Shown here piece after piece: positions 25,787-35,773 of a stretch of DNA of 64,000 bases. The notes beneath the pieces are model-generated. The model was not told where the DNA came from. It saw only the letters and a list, made by a program, of their open reading frames with translations, and did not search any database. Numbering within the stretch: position 1 is the stretch's first letter; each line of letters opens with the position of its first letter. The position numbers and the translations under genes were made by a program. This DNA comes from Caballeronia sp. LZ062. GTDB taxonomy: Bacteria; Pseudomonadota; Gammaproteobacteria; Burkholderiales; Burkholderiaceae. The stretch spans positions 372,001 to 436,000 of the forward strand of contig NZ_JARTWB010000001.1 in the NCBI RefSeq assembly GCF_031450785.1, written 5' to 3'.

Positions 25787-28086
25787 TCTCCGAGCCTGCC
25801 TACACCGTCGCCGTGCGCGCGCTATGCGAGTTCACCGCGAAGCAAGGCGATCTCGATCTGCGTTTCACGCCGACGCCCACGGCGCAAGAAGGCGTAGCGG
25901 GCCACGTCACCGTGACGGGCCGCCGGCCGGCGGGCTATCTGAAGGAAATCGCGCTATCGGAAGATTTCGGTTCGCTGCGCGTGCGCGGCCGCGCCGATGG
26001 CTATGATCCCGCGCTCAATCGGCTGGAAGAAATCAAGACGCATCGCGGCAACCTGGAATCCTTGCCGCAGAATCATCGGCATCTGCATTGGGCGCAGGCG
26101 CGCGTGTACGGGCATCTCATGTGCCGCAAGATGGGCCTCGGCAGCATCGAGATTGCGCTCGTGTACTTCGATATCGTCGAACAGACGGAAAGCGTCCTCA
26201 GCGAAATGCAAACCGCGGACGCGCTCAAGGAACATTTCCAGGCGCAGTGCCGGCGGTTCATCGCGTGGGCGGAACAGGAAATGGCGCACCGCGCCGCCCG
26301 CGACGCGTCGCTGTCCGCGCTCGGTTTCCCGCACGGCGCGTTTCGGCCCGGCCAGCGCGCGCTCGCCGAAGCGGTCTATCGCGCGGCAGTTTCCCAGCGA
26401 TGTGTCGTGGCCGAGGCGCCGACCGGCATCGGCAAGACCATCGGCACGCTGTTTCCGCTGCTGAAGGCGTGGCCCGCGCAGCAACTCGACAAGATCTATT
26501 TTCTGACCGCGAAAAGCGCGGGCCGCCAGCTTGCGCTGGACGCGCTGAGAACGCTCGGCGCGTCGGCAGAGAAGCCGCCGCGCGTCGTCGAACTCGTGGC
26601 GCGCGACAAGGCGTGCGAGCATCCGGACCGGTCGTGCCACGGCGAATCGTGCCCGCTTGCGCGCGGTTTCTACGACCGCCTGCCCGCCGCGCGCGCCGCC
26701 GCGCTGCAACGCGTGCATCTGGATCGCGCGTCGGTCGCGCTGACCGCCCGGGAGCACGCCGTCTGTCCGTACTATCTGAGCCAGGAGTTGACGCGCTGGG
26801 CGGACGTGATCGTCGGCGACTACAACTATTACTTCGACACGAGCGCCATGCTTTTCGCGCTTGCGGACGCGAATCGCTGGCGCGTGGCCGTGCTCGTCGA
26901 CGAGGCGCATAACCTTGTCGAACGGGCGCGCGGCATGTATTCGGCGACGCTCTATCAGGCCGCTTTCAACGCGATGCGCCGTAGCGCGCCGCCTGTCTTC
27001 AAGCGAACGCTCGCACGCCTCGCGCGCAGTTTCGGCGATGCGAGCCGCGATCAACTGGCGGCAGGCATCGACTACGCGGCCCACGAGGAACCGCCCGCCG
27101 CGCTCTTGAGCGCGCTCGGACAAGCGGTTTCCACGCTCACCGAGACAATGGCCGAGCAGCCGGACATGTTCACCCCCGACGTGCTGCGCTTCTATTTCGA
27201 CGCCGTGCATTTCACGCGCATCGCGGAACGTTTCGGCGCGCATTCCATCTTCGACATCACGCTGTCCGGCAAAGGCCGCGCCGTGTTTTGCCTGCGCAAC
27301 GTGATTCCCGGCCCGCATCTCGCGCCACGCTTCGCCCGCGCTCACAGCGTCGCGCTCTTTTCGGCAACGCTCACGCCCGCGCATTTCTACGCCGACACGC
27401 TCGGCCTGCCCGCGACGAGCGTGCGCATCGACGTCGAATCGCCGTTCACGGCCGATCAGCTCGACGTGCGCGCCGTCGCCGATGTATCCACGCGCTTTCG
27501 CGACCGCGAACGCTCCGTCGACCGCATCGCCGATCTGATCGCCGCGCAATACGCCCGCGCGCCGGGCAACTATCTAAGCTTTTTCAGCAGCTTCGACTAT
27601 CTCGCGCAAGTGGCAGCGGCGCTTACGCGTCGCCATCCGTCGATTGCGTGCTGGCAGCAATCCCGCGCGATGAGCGAAGCCGAGCAACAGGCGTTTCTCG
27701 CGCGCTTCGAACCGGATGGGCGCGGCATTGGCTTCGCGGTGCTGGGCGGCGCGTTCGGCGAGGCGATCGATTTGCCGGGAACGCGGCTCATCGGCGCATT
27801 CGTCGCGACGCTCGGCTTGCCGCAACTGAACGCGGTCAACGAGCAGTTCAAAGCGCGGATGCATGACGCGTTCGGCGACGGCTACGCCTATGCGTATCTC
27901 TTTCCCGGGCTGCAAAAGGTGGTGCAGGCGGCCGGGCGCGTGATTCGCGGCCCGCAAGACCGCGGCGTGCTGTATCTGATCGACGACCGTTTCGCCCGCG
28001 CGGACGTGCGGCGGCTGTTGCCCGCGTGGTGGGACGTCAAGCTCCTTCGCGAACGGGACGCGCCGGGCATCGCTCTTGCTGAATGA
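25777..28086 (+). CDS. XPD/DinG-type DNA helicase with N-terminal nuclease-like domain, SOS-controlled
   Basis: 769 residues. The N-terminal 1-180 region has a PD-(D/E)XK-like pattern (RVRGRADGYDPALNRLEEIKTHRG, then LHWAQARVYGHLM), as in Cas4/RecB-type nucleases. The helicase core has Walker A EAPTGIGKTIG near residue 213 and Walker B DEAHNL near 374. A Cys cluster (ACEHPDRSCHGESCPL ... VCPYYL, about 282-331) marks the Fe-S domain of XPD/DinG helicases. Motif VI-like QAAGRVIRGPQDRG is near the end. It unwinds damaged or structured DNA, probably with nucleolytic activity. A perfect LexA box covers its ATG, arguing for SOS induction. Confidence 0.9.
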   Translation: MRTVSEPAYTVAVRALCEFTAKQGDLDLRFTPTPTAQEGVAGHVTVTGRRPAGYLKEIALSEDFGSLRVRGRADGYDPALNRLEEIKTHRGNLESLPQNHRHLHWAQARVYGHLMCRKMGLGSIEIALVYFDIVEQTESVLSEMQTADALKEHFQAQCRRFIAWAEQEMAHRAARDASLSALGFPHGAFRPGQRALAEAVYRAAVSQRCVVAEAPTGIGKTIGTLFPLLKAWPAQQLDKIYFLTAKSAGRQLALDALRTLGASAEKPPRVVELVARDKACEHPDRSCHGESCPLARGFYDRLPAARAAALQRVHLDRASVALTAREHAVCPYYLSQELTRWADVIVGDYNYYFDTSAMLFALADANRWRVAVLVDEAHNLVERARGMYSATLYQAAFNAMRRSAPPVFKRTLARLARSFGDASRDQLAAGIDYAAHEEPPAALLSALGQAVSTLTETMAEQPDMFTPDVLRFYFDAVHFTRIAERFGAHSIFDITLSGKGRAVFCLRNVIPGPHLAPRFARAHSVALFSATLTPAHFYADTLGLPATSVRIDVESPFTADQLDVRAVADVSTRFRDRERSVDRIADLIAAQYARAPGNYLSFFSSFDYLAQVAAALTRRHPSIACWQQSRAMSEAEQQAFLARFEPDGRGIGFAVLGGAFGEAIDLPGTRLIGAFVATLGLPQLNAVNEQFKARMHDAFGDGYAYAYLFPGLQKVVQAAGRVIRGPQDRGVLYLIDDRFARADVRRLLPAWWDVKLLRERDAPGIALAE

Positions 28087-28144
28087 CGGCACCCCATGAG
28101 CCTGCGGCTGTCCGAAGCCCGGCCCACACATAAGGAGAAGCCCG

Positions 28145-28636
28145 ATGTCCACCGCACAAACCCCGCTCGACGCGCTCAAGATTCTCGAAGAAGACCATCG
28201 CGACGTCGAACAGTTGTTCGAAGCCTTCGACCGCGCGCCGAAGGACGATCTCGAACGCAAGTCGACACTCGTTCAGCGCGCCTGCGAGCTGCTGACCATC
28301 CATGCGATGGTCGAGGAAGAACTGCTCTATCCGGCGGCGCGCGAAGCCTTCGGCAGCGACGACGAGAAGATCGACGTCGAGGAAGCCTACGTCGAGCATT
28401 TTCTCGTGAAGACGCTGATCGAAAAGTTCACGCAATTGAAGGCCGGCGACGAGGGCTTCGACGCGACCTTCCGCGTGCTCAAGGAAAACGTGATGCATCA
28501 CGTCGAAGAAGAGGAATCGGAGCTGTTCAAGGAAATCCGCAAGACGAAGCTCGACGTCGCGGCGCTCGGCCGGAAGATCGAAGCGCGCAAGACGGAACTG
28601 CAAAACCGCATTACCGAAGTGGCGACCCCGCGCTGA
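28145..28636 (+). CDS. Hemerythrin HHE-domain protein
   Basis: 163 residues. The HHE pattern is EEDHRDVEQLF, IHAMVEEELLYPAARE, EHFLVKTLI and MHHVEEEESELF, giving His/Glu ligands for a di-iron site. Members sense or bind oxygen or nitric oxide, or protect iron. ATG at 28145 with AAGGAG upstream. It follows the helicase by 58 bases on the same strand and precedes an iron-dependent oxygenase. Confidence 0.88.
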   Translation: MSTAQTPLDALKILEEDHRDVEQLFEAFDRAPKDDLERKSTLVQRACELLTIHAMVEEELLYPAAREAFGSDDEKIDVEEAYVEHFLVKTLIEKFTQLKAGDEGFDATFRVLKENVMHHVEEEESELFKEIRKTKLDVAALGRKIEARKTELQNRITEVATPR

Positions 28637-28718
28637 ATGCAACAGCAAGACCCGGAGTGCGCGCGCGGCGCGTGCGGCGCAAAGTGGGACGTGGCACACG
28701 CACATCCGGAGTAATTGC

Positions 28719-29465
28719 ATGAAGGCGATGGACGGCGCGCTCGCGACCGATGCGAGCGCGGATATTCACGAGCGCATCGACGCGCTCGACTGGTCCGGGA
28801 TCGAGAGACAGCTCGACTGCCAAGGCTCGGCCATCGCGCCGGGCCTTTTTTCGCGCGACGAATGCACGGCGCTCGCCGCGCTGTACGACGACGACGCGCG
28901 CTTTCGCAGCCGAATCGTGATGGAGCGGCATAGCTTCGGGCGTGGGGAATACAAGTACTTCGCGTATCCACTGCCGGCCACGCTCGACGCCGTTCGCGGC
29001 ACGGCGTACCGGCATCTCGCGCCGATTGCGAATCGCTGGAACGAGGTCATGCGCATCGAGACGCGCTATCCGGAAGCGCACGCGGCGTTTGTCGAGCGAT
29101 GCCATCGTGCCGGACAAACGCGCCCGACGCCGCTGCTACTGCAATATGTCCCGGGCGACTATAACTGCCTGCATCAAGACCTATACGGCGAGCACGTGTT
29201 TCCGATTCAGATGGCGATTCTTTTATCCGCGCCAAAACGCGATTTCACGGGCGGCGAGTTCGTGATGACGGAACAGCGGCCGCGCATGCAGTCGCGCGTG
29301 GAAGTGGTGCCGCTCGCGCAAGGCGATGCAGTTTTCTTCGCGGTGCATCAGCGGCCGGTGAACGGAACGCGCGGGGTGTATCGCGTGAATATGCGGCATG
29401 GCGTGAGCCGCCTGCGCTCGGGCAAGCGGCACATGCTGGGCGTGATTTTTCACGACGCGCGCTGA
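28719..29465 (+). CDS. 2-oxoglutarate/Fe(II)-dependent oxygenase
   Basis: 248 residues. The cupin core has the iron ligands His-x-Asp in LHQDLYGEHVF near 150 and a distal His in FFAVHQRPVNG. The 2OG-binding Arg is in GVYRVNMRHG. The N-terminus is a helical region. It resembles the proline-hydroxylase-like group of Burkholderia 2OG oxygenases. ATG at 28719 with GGAG upstream. The substrate (protein, small molecule or nucleic acid) is not defined. Confidence 0.88.
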   Translation: MKAMDGALATDASADIHERIDALDWSGIERQLDCQGSAIAPGLFSRDECTALAALYDDDARFRSRIVMERHSFGRGEYKYFAYPLPATLDAVRGTAYRHLAPIANRWNEVMRIETRYPEAHAAFVERCHRAGQTRPTPLLLQYVPGDYNCLHQDLYGEHVFPIQMAILLSAPKRDFTGGEFVMTEQRPRMQSRVEVVPLAQGDAVFFAVHQRPVNGTRGVYRVNMRHGVSRLRSGKRHMLGVIFHDAR

Positions 29466-29483
29466 GGAGCGAGCGCCCGCGCG

Positions 29484-30152
29484 TTATTCGTTCTCGTCGA
29501 AGTAGTGCCCGAAGCGGGCCTGCTTCGTTTTGATATAGCGTTCGTTTTCCTCGCGCATCGGAATGGCGAGCGCCACGCGTTCGCTCACGGGAATGTCGTG
29601 GCGCAGAAGCGTATCGAACTTCGACGGGTTGTTGCTCATCAGCCGGACCGACTTCACTTTCATCGCGCGCAGGATGGCGGCGGCGGAGTCGTATTCGCGA
29701 GCGTCGTCGGGAAGGCCCAGGTGCAGGTTGGCATCGACGGTATCGAGTCCCTGTTCCTGCAACGCATACGCGCGAATCTTGTTCGCCAGGCCGATGCCGC
29801 GGCCTTCGTGCCCGCGCAGATACAGCAGAATGCCGCGGTTCTCAGCGGCGATATAACGCAGCGCGAGGTCGAGTTGCTCGCCGCAATCACAGCGGTACGA
29901 ACCGAACACGTCGCCGGTCACGCATTCCGAATGCAGGCGCGTGAGCACGGATTCGCCGTTGCTCACGTCGCCCATGACGAAGGCAATGTGCTCGACATCC
30001 GTCTCCTTCACGCGATAAACGTACGAACCGAAGGTGCCGTAGCGCGTCGGAATGGTGGCGGTCGCGGCCAGTTCGACGTCCGCGCATTCGGCGCATTCGC
30101 CGAAGCGGTGTTGAGAGTTCTGCACGTCCAGCGAGGGAGAAGCGGTTTTCAT
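29484..30152 (-). CDS. ribA: GTP cyclohydrolase II (riboflavin pathway)
   Basis: 222 residues. Zinc ligands are in [20 protein letters not shown] (Cys-x10-Cys-x-Cys). The catalytic and GTP-binding blocks are [15 protein letters not shown] and [17 protein letters not shown]. This is the stand-alone cyclohydrolase, not the fused RibBA. It opens the imidazole ring of GTP at the first step of riboflavin synthesis. ATG at 30152; an upstream TTG at 30158 is less likely. Convergent with the 2OG oxygenase gene. Confidence 0.95.
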   Translation of the reverse strand: MKTASPSLDVQNSQHRFGECAECADVELAATATIPTRYGTFGSYVYRVKETDVEHIAFVMGDVSNGESVLTRLHSECVTGDVFGSYRCDCGEQLDLALRYIAAENRGILLYLRGHEGRGIGLANKIRAYALQEQGLDTVDANLHLGLPDDAREYDSAAAILRAMKVKSVRLMSNNPSKFDTLLRHDIPVSERVALAIPMREENERYIKTKQARFGHYFDENE

Positions 30153-30295
30153 AGTCAATCAGCGAGTCCATGATGCCGGGAACGGCGGCGGTGTGCGCCG
30201 CGCCCGCCCGGCCTGTCATGGTAAAGCCCATCGGGAAAGTTTTCAGATTGTCGCACGGCGCGCGCCGGCTTTACTCCTTTCCCCTAGGTCGAGGC

Positions 30296-30991
30296 TTACG
30301 CCGGATTCTCGAACGTGCCGGGACTGCGGTCGGTCGCGCGCCATTCCGGCTTGCGCACCGGGTCGGCCTTTTTCAGCGCCTCGCGCACGCCGGCGGCGTC
30401 GAGGTCCGCCGTGTAGACCGGCGTCGCGGGCTGCTGACGCCAGGAATCGTCGATTTCGCCGTTGTCCACCGCATCGAAGCCGATCTCGTCGATCAGCTTC
30501 ATCACGATGCTCTTCGCGCGATGGTCGTCGCCCGACACCGGCAGCGCGATGCGTCCCTTCGTGCCCGCGGGCTTGCCGCCCTTGCGCAGATGCGCCGCGT
30601 AGATGTTGTTGAACGCCTTCACCACCGGCCGGCCGATCTGCTGCTCGACCCAGCGGCTTTCCGGCACGCCCTTTTCGATGTCCTCGATGCGCCCGTCGCG
30701 CTGCTGCGGATAGTAATTGCCGGTATCGACGACGACCACGCTCGACGGCACGCCCGCGAACAGATCCTTCGGCAGATCCGGCACCTTCGATTCCGGAATC
30801 GTCACGACGATGAGTTCCGCGCCCTTCACCGCGTCGCGCGTCTCGACGGCAGTCGCGCCGGTCGTGCGCTCGATGTCGCGCAGCGACTCCGGCCCGCGCG
30901 AGTTGGCAATATTCACGTCATGGCCGCACTTCGTGAAGTGCTCGGCGAGAACTTGTCCGATGTTTCCCGCTCCAATGATCCCGATCTTCAT
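30296..30991 (-). CDS. NADP-binding reductase of the NpdG/F420-dependent NADP reductase fold
   Basis: 231 residues. The N-terminal Rossmann motif GIIGAGNIGQVLAEHFTKCGHDVNIANSRGP shows an NADP-type second strand. The family blocks ELIVVTIPESKVPDL and VVVDTGNYYPQQRDG are present. F420 is not expected in this organism, so the partner cofactor is probably NADP(H) alone. The ATG at 30991 has a strong AGGAGG. Confidence 0.87.
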   Translation of the reverse strand: MKIGIIGAGNIGQVLAEHFTKCGHDVNIANSRGPESLRDIERTTGATAVETRDAVKGAELIVVTIPESKVPDLPKDLFAGVPSSVVVVDTGNYYPQQRDGRIEDIEKGVPESRWVEQQIGRPVVKAFNNIYAAHLRKGGKPAGTKGRIALPVSGDDHRAKSIVMKLIDEIGFDAVDNGEIDDSWRQQPATPVYTADLDAAGVREALKKADPVRKPEWRATDRSPGTFENPA

Positions 30992-31096
30992 CAACACCTC
31001 CTGTTTGCTGGTTAAGACAGACGTCATCGCAAACCGAGTGCCGCAGCGCGGCAGCTATGGATCGACACCATAGCCCAGATCAATTAGAATGATAAA

Positions 31097-31120
31097 ATCA
31101 ATCCACTTCCAAGGATTGAT
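31097..31120. promoter_or_regulatory. Inverted repeat upstream of ahpC, candidate redox-regulator site
   Basis: ATCAATCC (31097-31104) and GGATTGAT (31113-31120), perfect 8-bp dyad with 8-base spacing, in an AT-rich stretch 58 bases before the ahpC ATG. A CATAAT at 31131-31136 could be the -10. It fits an OxyR-type activated promoter by position, but the bases differ from the classic OxyR motif. Confidence 0.4.
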
Positions 31121-31177
31121 AGTTTTAGTTCATAATTCATTCACTCCTTCAACAACACAGCTAGAGGAATCTGCTAA

Positions 31178-31741
31178 ATGCCGATCATCAACAGCCAAGT
31201 CAAGCCGTTCAAGGCTACCGCTTATCACAACGGCGATTTCGTGACCATTACCGACGAAAACCTGAAGGGCAAGTGGTCCGTGTTCGTGTTCTATCCGGCC
31301 GACTTCACGTTCGTCTGCCCGACGGAACTCGGCGATCTGGCTGATCGTTACGAAGAATTCAAGAAGCTGGGCGTCGAAATCTACGGCGTCTCGACCGACA
31401 CGCACTTCACGCACAAGGCATGGCACGACACGTCGGAAACCATCGCCAAGATTCAGTATCCGATGATCGGCGACCCGACGCTCGCGATCTCGCGCAACTT
31501 TGACGTGCTGATCGAAGAAGAAGGCCTGGCGCTGCGCGGCACGTTCGTGATCAACCCGGAAGGCGAGATCAAGCTGTGCGAAATCCACGACAACGGCATC
31601 GGCCGTGACGCCGGCGAACTGCTGCGCAAGGTGCAGGCTGCTCAGTACGTCGCAGCGCACCCGGGCGAAGTCTGCCCCGCCAAGTGGACGCCGGGCGCTG
31701 AAACCCTGACGCCGTCGCTGGACCTCATCGGCAAGATCTAA
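31178..31741 (+). CDS. ahpC: Alkyl hydroperoxide reductase, peroxiredoxin subunit
   Basis: 187 residues, typical AhpC length. Peroxidatic Cys in [16 protein letters not shown] near residue 47; resolving Cys in [14 protein letters not shown] near 166. It reduces hydrogen and organic peroxides with electrons from AhpF encoded 149 bases downstream. ATG at 31178 ([11 protein letters not shown]) with GAGGAA upstream. AT-rich promoter region with a dyad at 31097. Confidence 0.97.
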   Translation: MPIINSQVKPFKATAYHNGDFVTITDENLKGKWSVFVFYPADFTFVCPTELGDLADRYEEFKKLGVEIYGVSTDTHFTHKAWHDTSETIAKIQYPMIGDPTLAISRNFDVLIEEEGLALRGTFVINPEGEIKLCEIHDNGIGRDAGELLRKVQAAQYVAAHPGEVCPAKWTPGAETLTPSLDLIGKI

Positions 31742-31890
31742 GCCTCGTTTCGACGAGCGCATCACGGACCTTGCCGCTGAATCGGCGGCAGGTCAAAGCT
31801 CCAAAACACGCTTTCGATGCGGCGCTTCGTGCGCCGTGCCGGAGCGTGTCCGCAACATCCCAAGAACAACGCCACGGAACGGACAACGCC

Positions 31891-33477
31891 ATGCTGGACG
31901 CCAACCTCAAGAATCAGTTGAAAGCCTATCTGGAAAAGGTCACCCGGCCCATCGAGCTCGTCGCCTTCCTCGACGACAGCGAGAAGTCGCGTGAGCTGAA
32001 AGGCCTGCTCGACGAAATCGCATCGCTGTCGACGCGCATCAGCGTCGTCGAGAAAGATGATGCCTCCGCGCGTCGTCCGTCGTTCACCATCGGCGAGCCG
32101 GGCAAGGCCTCGGGCATCCAGTTCGCGGGCATTCCGATGGGTCACGAATTCACGTCGCTCGTGCTGGCGCTGCTGCAAACCGGCGGCCATCCGATCAAGC
32201 TGGATGACGCGACCATCGAACAGATTCGCAACCTCGACGGCGACTACCGCTTCGAGACGTATTTCTCGCTGTCGTGCCAGAACTGCCCGGAAGTCGTCCA
32301 GGCGCTGAACGTGATGGCGATCATCAATCCGCGCATCAAGCACGTCGCCATCGACGGCGCGCTGTTCCAGAAGGAAGTGGAAGAGCGTCAGGTGATGGCC
32401 GTGCCGACCATGTTCCTCAACGGCGAGACGTTCGGCCAGGGCCGCAGCGGCGTGAAGGAAATCCTCGCGAAGCTGGATACCGGTTCGGCTGCGCGCGCCG
32501 CAAAGGAACTGGAAAAGAAACCGGTGTTCGACGTGCTGATCGTCGGCGGCGGCCCGGCTGGGGCGGCTGCCGCAATCTACGCAGCGCGTAAGGGCATCGC
32601 CACGGGCGTCGTCGCCGAGCGGTTCGGCGGTCAGGTGCTCGACACCATGGCGATCGAGAACTTCGTCTCCGTGCAGGAAACGGAAGGACCGAAGTTCGCC
32701 ACGGCGCTCGAACAGCACGTGAAGAGCTATGAAGTCGACGTGATGGACGTGCAACGTGCCGAGAAGCTCGTGCCGGGCCGCATCCACGAAGTGCAACTGG
32801 CGAGCGGCGCGGTGCTGAAGGCGAAGACCATCGTGCTCGCGACCGGCGCGCGCTGGCGCGAAATCAACGTGCCCGGCGAGCGTGAATATCGCGGACGCGG
32901 CGTGGCGTACTGCCCGCACTGCGACGGCCCGCTCTTCAAGGGCAAGCGCGTTGCCGTGATCGGCGGCGGCAATTCGGGCGTCGAGGCGGCGATCGATCTG
33001 GCCGGCGTGGTGGCGGCGGTGACGTTGATCGAATTCGGCGCGGAACTGCGCGCTGACGCAGTGCTGCAGAAGAAACTGCGCAGCCTGCCGAACGTGACCA
33101 TCGTGACGAGCGCGCAGACCACTGAAATCACCGGCGACGGCAAGAAGGTCAACGGCCTGAACTACACGGACCGCGCGACAGGCGTGAGCCATCGCGTGGA
33201 ACTGGAAGGCGTGTTCGTGCAGATCGGTCTCGTGCCGAACACCGAGTGGCTGAAGGGCACGGTCGAGTTGTCGAAGCACGGCGAGATCGTCGTCGACGCG
33301 AAGGGCGCGACCTCTGTTCCGGGCGTGTTCGCCGCCGGCGACGTGACCACGGTGCCGTTCAAGCAGATCGTGATTGCGGTGGGCGAAGGCGCGAAGGCAT
33401 CGCTCGGCGCGTTCGATCACCTGATCCGCGCATCGGTGGAAGACGAAGCGCAGGCCGAGGAAGCGGTCGCAGCGTAA
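31891..33477 (+). CDS. ahpF: Alkyl hydroperoxide reductase flavoprotein subunit
   Basis: 528 residues. The N-terminal glutaredoxin-like domain carries a CxxC ([13 protein letters not shown], about 129-132). It is followed by a thioredoxin-reductase-like part with FAD motif [18 protein letters not shown], the redox pair [10 protein letters not shown] and the NAD motif [17 protein letters not shown]. It transfers electrons from NADH to AhpC. ATG at 31891 ([11 protein letters not shown]) is the conserved start. Confidence 0.97.
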   Translation: MLDANLKNQLKAYLEKVTRPIELVAFLDDSEKSRELKGLLDEIASLSTRISVVEKDDASARRPSFTIGEPGKASGIQFAGIPMGHEFTSLVLALLQTGGHPIKLDDATIEQIRNLDGDYRFETYFSLSCQNCPEVVQALNVMAIINPRIKHVAIDGALFQKEVEERQVMAVPTMFLNGETFGQGRSGVKEILAKLDTGSAARAAKELEKKPVFDVLIVGGGPAGAAAAIYAARKGIATGVVAERFGGQVLDTMAIENFVSVQETEGPKFATALEQHVKSYEVDVMDVQRAEKLVPGRIHEVQLASGAVLKAKTIVLATGARWREINVPGEREYRGRGVAYCPHCDGPLFKGKRVAVIGGGNSGVEAAIDLAGVVAAVTLIEFGAELRADAVLQKKLRSLPNVTIVTSAQTTEITGDGKKVNGLNYTDRATGVSHRVELEGVFVQIGLVPNTEWLKGTVELSKHGEIVVDAKGATSVPGVFAAGDVTTVPFKQIVIAVGEGAKASLGAFDHLIRASVEDEAQAEEAVAA

Positions 33478-33492
33478 GCACGAAGGCCGGAC

Positions 33493-33527
33493 AAAAAGGC
33501 GAACGGAGCGATCCGTTCGCCTTTTTT
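33493..33527. terminator. Bidirectional intrinsic terminator between ahpF and the kinase gene
   Basis: AAAAAGGCGAACGGA-GCGA-TCCGTTCGCCTTTTTT: 10-bp GC-rich stem flanked by A and T runs, so it works on both strands. It ends the ahpCF operon and the convergent histidine kinase gene. Confidence 0.93.
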
Positions 33528-33540
33528 CATTTGCAGAAGC

Positions 33541-34770
33541 TCACTCCGCGCTCGCGCTCTTCGGCGTAAGAACCAGCGGAAACGTGACTTCGAACACGCT
33601 GCCCTGTCCCTTCGACGAGTGAAAGCGCAACTCGCCGCCAAGCGTGCGCGACAGTTCCTTCACGATGGCGAGGCCGAGCCCCGCGCCGGGAATGTCGTCG
33701 GCGGCGGCGCGCTCGAACTCTTCGAAGACGCGCTCCTGATCCGCTTCGCTGATGCCCACGCCCGTGTCCGCCACGCGCAAGCGCCAGCGGTCATCCGGCG
33801 CCGCGGTGATCGACAGCACGATCTCGCCGGACGTCGTGTATTTGACCGCGTTCGACAGCAGGTTCAGCGCGACCTGCTTGACCTTCAGCCGGTTCGAAAC
33901 CACTGCGTCCAGCGTCGTGTCCAGATGCCCGACGAGCTTGAGCCCTTTCGCCTCGGTCGCGACGCGGCTCGACTGCATCAGCTCGTCGAAAAGGCCGATA
34001 AGATCGAAACGCTCGACCGTCAGCATCGAATCGTCACTTAGCAGCTTCGAATACTCGACCATCTCGTCGACGAGCGTCGCCATGTCCACCACTTGCCGGT
34101 TCGCGAGGCCGAGCGCCGTATCGCGTTTGGTCGGCGAGCGCGCCGCCAGTTGCAGCGCGGTCGAGAACACGTTCAGGAAGTTGCGCAGGTCATGCGCGAC
34201 GCGGCGCGTGACCTGCATACGCGATTCGTAGAGATCGCTGATGAGTTGCTGACGCAGCGTCAGTTCGTAGTTCGCGCGTTCCAGCATGCCGGTGTATTCG
34301 TCGATCTTGCGGTCGCGCTCGCTCACCGCCTCGCGAACCGACGCGAGCGTGACGAGGCTCACCACATCGTCCGTCATGAGGCGCGCGTACTCCTCGTCGG
34401 CGCGGCTCAGGTCTTCATGCGAAGCCGCATACTCGCCGATTGCCGACAGCAGAACTTGCCTGAAGAGATCCAGTTCGCGCACCAGTTCGTCGATGCGATA
34501 GCCCTGCTGCCAGCGCCATTGACCATGCTGGCGGGCGTCCTGCTCCAGTGCGCCTTCCTGTCCGCCCAGATTGCGCGTTTCGAGCACGGTGCAGATTTCA
34601 TCCAGAATACTCGGCAGATGATCCGCGAGCTGGCGATACGTGAGCTGATCAGAATGCTCGACTTCGTGGTCGCCGAACACGAGCTTCATCCATCGTTCGG
34701 TCAGCGCCGTCTGCTCACTTCGCAGCGCGGCGACGAGACCGTTCATGCCGTCGGCAGGAATGTCGCACAT
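33541..34770 (-). CDS. Soluble sensor histidine kinase with RsbRD-like N-domain
   Basis: 409 residues with no membrane helix. The N-terminal helical domain (about 10-160) resembles the RsbRD N-terminal module, followed by a coiled coil. HisKA H-box is RVAHDLRNFLNVFSTAL near 193. The ATPase domain has N-box NLLSNAVKYT, G1 DTGVGIS and G2 GAGLGLAIVKEL. It autophosphorylates on the His. No response regulator is adjacent, so the partner is elsewhere. The ATG at 34770 has GGAG upstream. Confidence 0.9.
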   Translation of the reverse strand: MCDIPADGMNGLVAALRSEQTALTERWMKLVFGDHEVEHSDQLTYRQLADHLPSILDEICTVLETRNLGGQEGALEQDARQHGQWRWQQGYRIDELVRELDLFRQVLLSAIGEYAASHEDLSRADEEYARLMTDDVVSLVTLASVREAVSERDRKIDEYTGMLERANYELTLRQQLISDLYESRMQVTRRVAHDLRNFLNVFSTALQLAARSPTKRDTALGLANRQVVDMATLVDEMVEYSKLLSDDSMLTVERFDLIGLFDELMQSSRVATEAKGLKLVGHLDTTLDAVVSNRLKVKQVALNLLSNAVKYTTSGEIVLSITAAPDDRWRLRVADTGVGISEADQERVFEEFERAAADDIPGAGLGLAIVKELSRTLGGELRFHSSKGQGSVFEVTFPLVLTPKSASAE

Positions 34771-35040
34771 AGGCGATTCTCCAATTTTGTGTGCGCCGGA
34801 GACGGCGCTAAGGGACCGGCCGTCGGACCGGAATAGCGACGCCTTGCGACGCTTTGCGACATTTCGCGGATACAGCGGCAGTATAGGCCGGCGCAAACAC
34901 ATTCAGCGCAAGTCCGACCGATCTCTTCAGGCACTAGGGGTAAATCTTTACCTGCCACGGGTCTTCCACGCTTGCCCGACGCTGGTCCACGCGGCAACAT
35001 TGCGCCGTTTCCGGCCAACACGGGAACCGCAGGAGCGAAC

Positions 35041-35764
35041 ATGACTGCATCAGCCAACTGGCAGGCGCATCAATACAGCCTGTTCGAAGCAGAGCGCACG
35101 CGCCCTGTGCGCGACCTTCTTCACGCAGCGGTGGATCTGGGTTCCGGCCCCGGCAATTCGACCGAGACGCTTCTCGCGTATGCGCCTCATGCGCGCGTCG
35201 TCGGCATCGACAGTTCCGCCGACATGATCGACGCGGCGCGCAAACGTCTGCCGCAGGTGCGCTTCGAGCTGGCGGACAATTCGATCTGATTCTCGCGAAC
35301 GCCTCTCTACAGTGGGTGCCCGATCCGAGACGCTGCTGCCGCGCCTCGCCGACATGCTCGTGCACAACGGAAGGCTCGCGATCCAGATGCCGGACAACCA
35401 CGACGAGCCCTCTCACCGGCTCATGCGCGACGTGGCGGCCAATGGACCGTGGCGGAGCGGCTCGGCGGCACGGAACGCACGCTTTGGCACGATGCGCAGT
35501 GGCATTACGCGCGGCTCATGCCGTATTGCGAGCGCGTCGATGTAATGCGCACGACTTATCACCATCCGCTCCCGGGCGGCGTCGACGCGGTGACCGAATG
35601 TTTTGAGGGCAGCGCGCTGCGGCCCATGCTCGGGAAGCTCTCAGCGCACGAGCAGACCGCGTTTCTCGACCGATCCCGCGAATCGCTGAAATCGCCTAGA
35701 CGGTGCTCGCCGACGGTGCCGTGCTGCTGCCGTTCCCGCGCCTCTCATCGTCGCGACTCGCTGA
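35041..35764 (+). pseudogene. tam: Decayed trans-aconitate 2-methyltransferase gene
   Basis: Parts of a Tam-like SAM methyltransferase are spread over several frames: [21 protein letters not shown] with [10 protein letters not shown] and [17 protein letters not shown] in the first frame, ending at a TGA (35287-35289). [16 protein letters not shown] follows in another frame, then [18 protein letters not shown], then [19 protein letters not shown], then LLPFPRL. Compared with intact Tam, several short stretches are missing (before DLGSGPG and before FDLILANA) and at least four frame changes are needed. It cannot give a working enzyme. Confidence 0.85.
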
Positions 35765-35773
35765 GGCCGCGCG

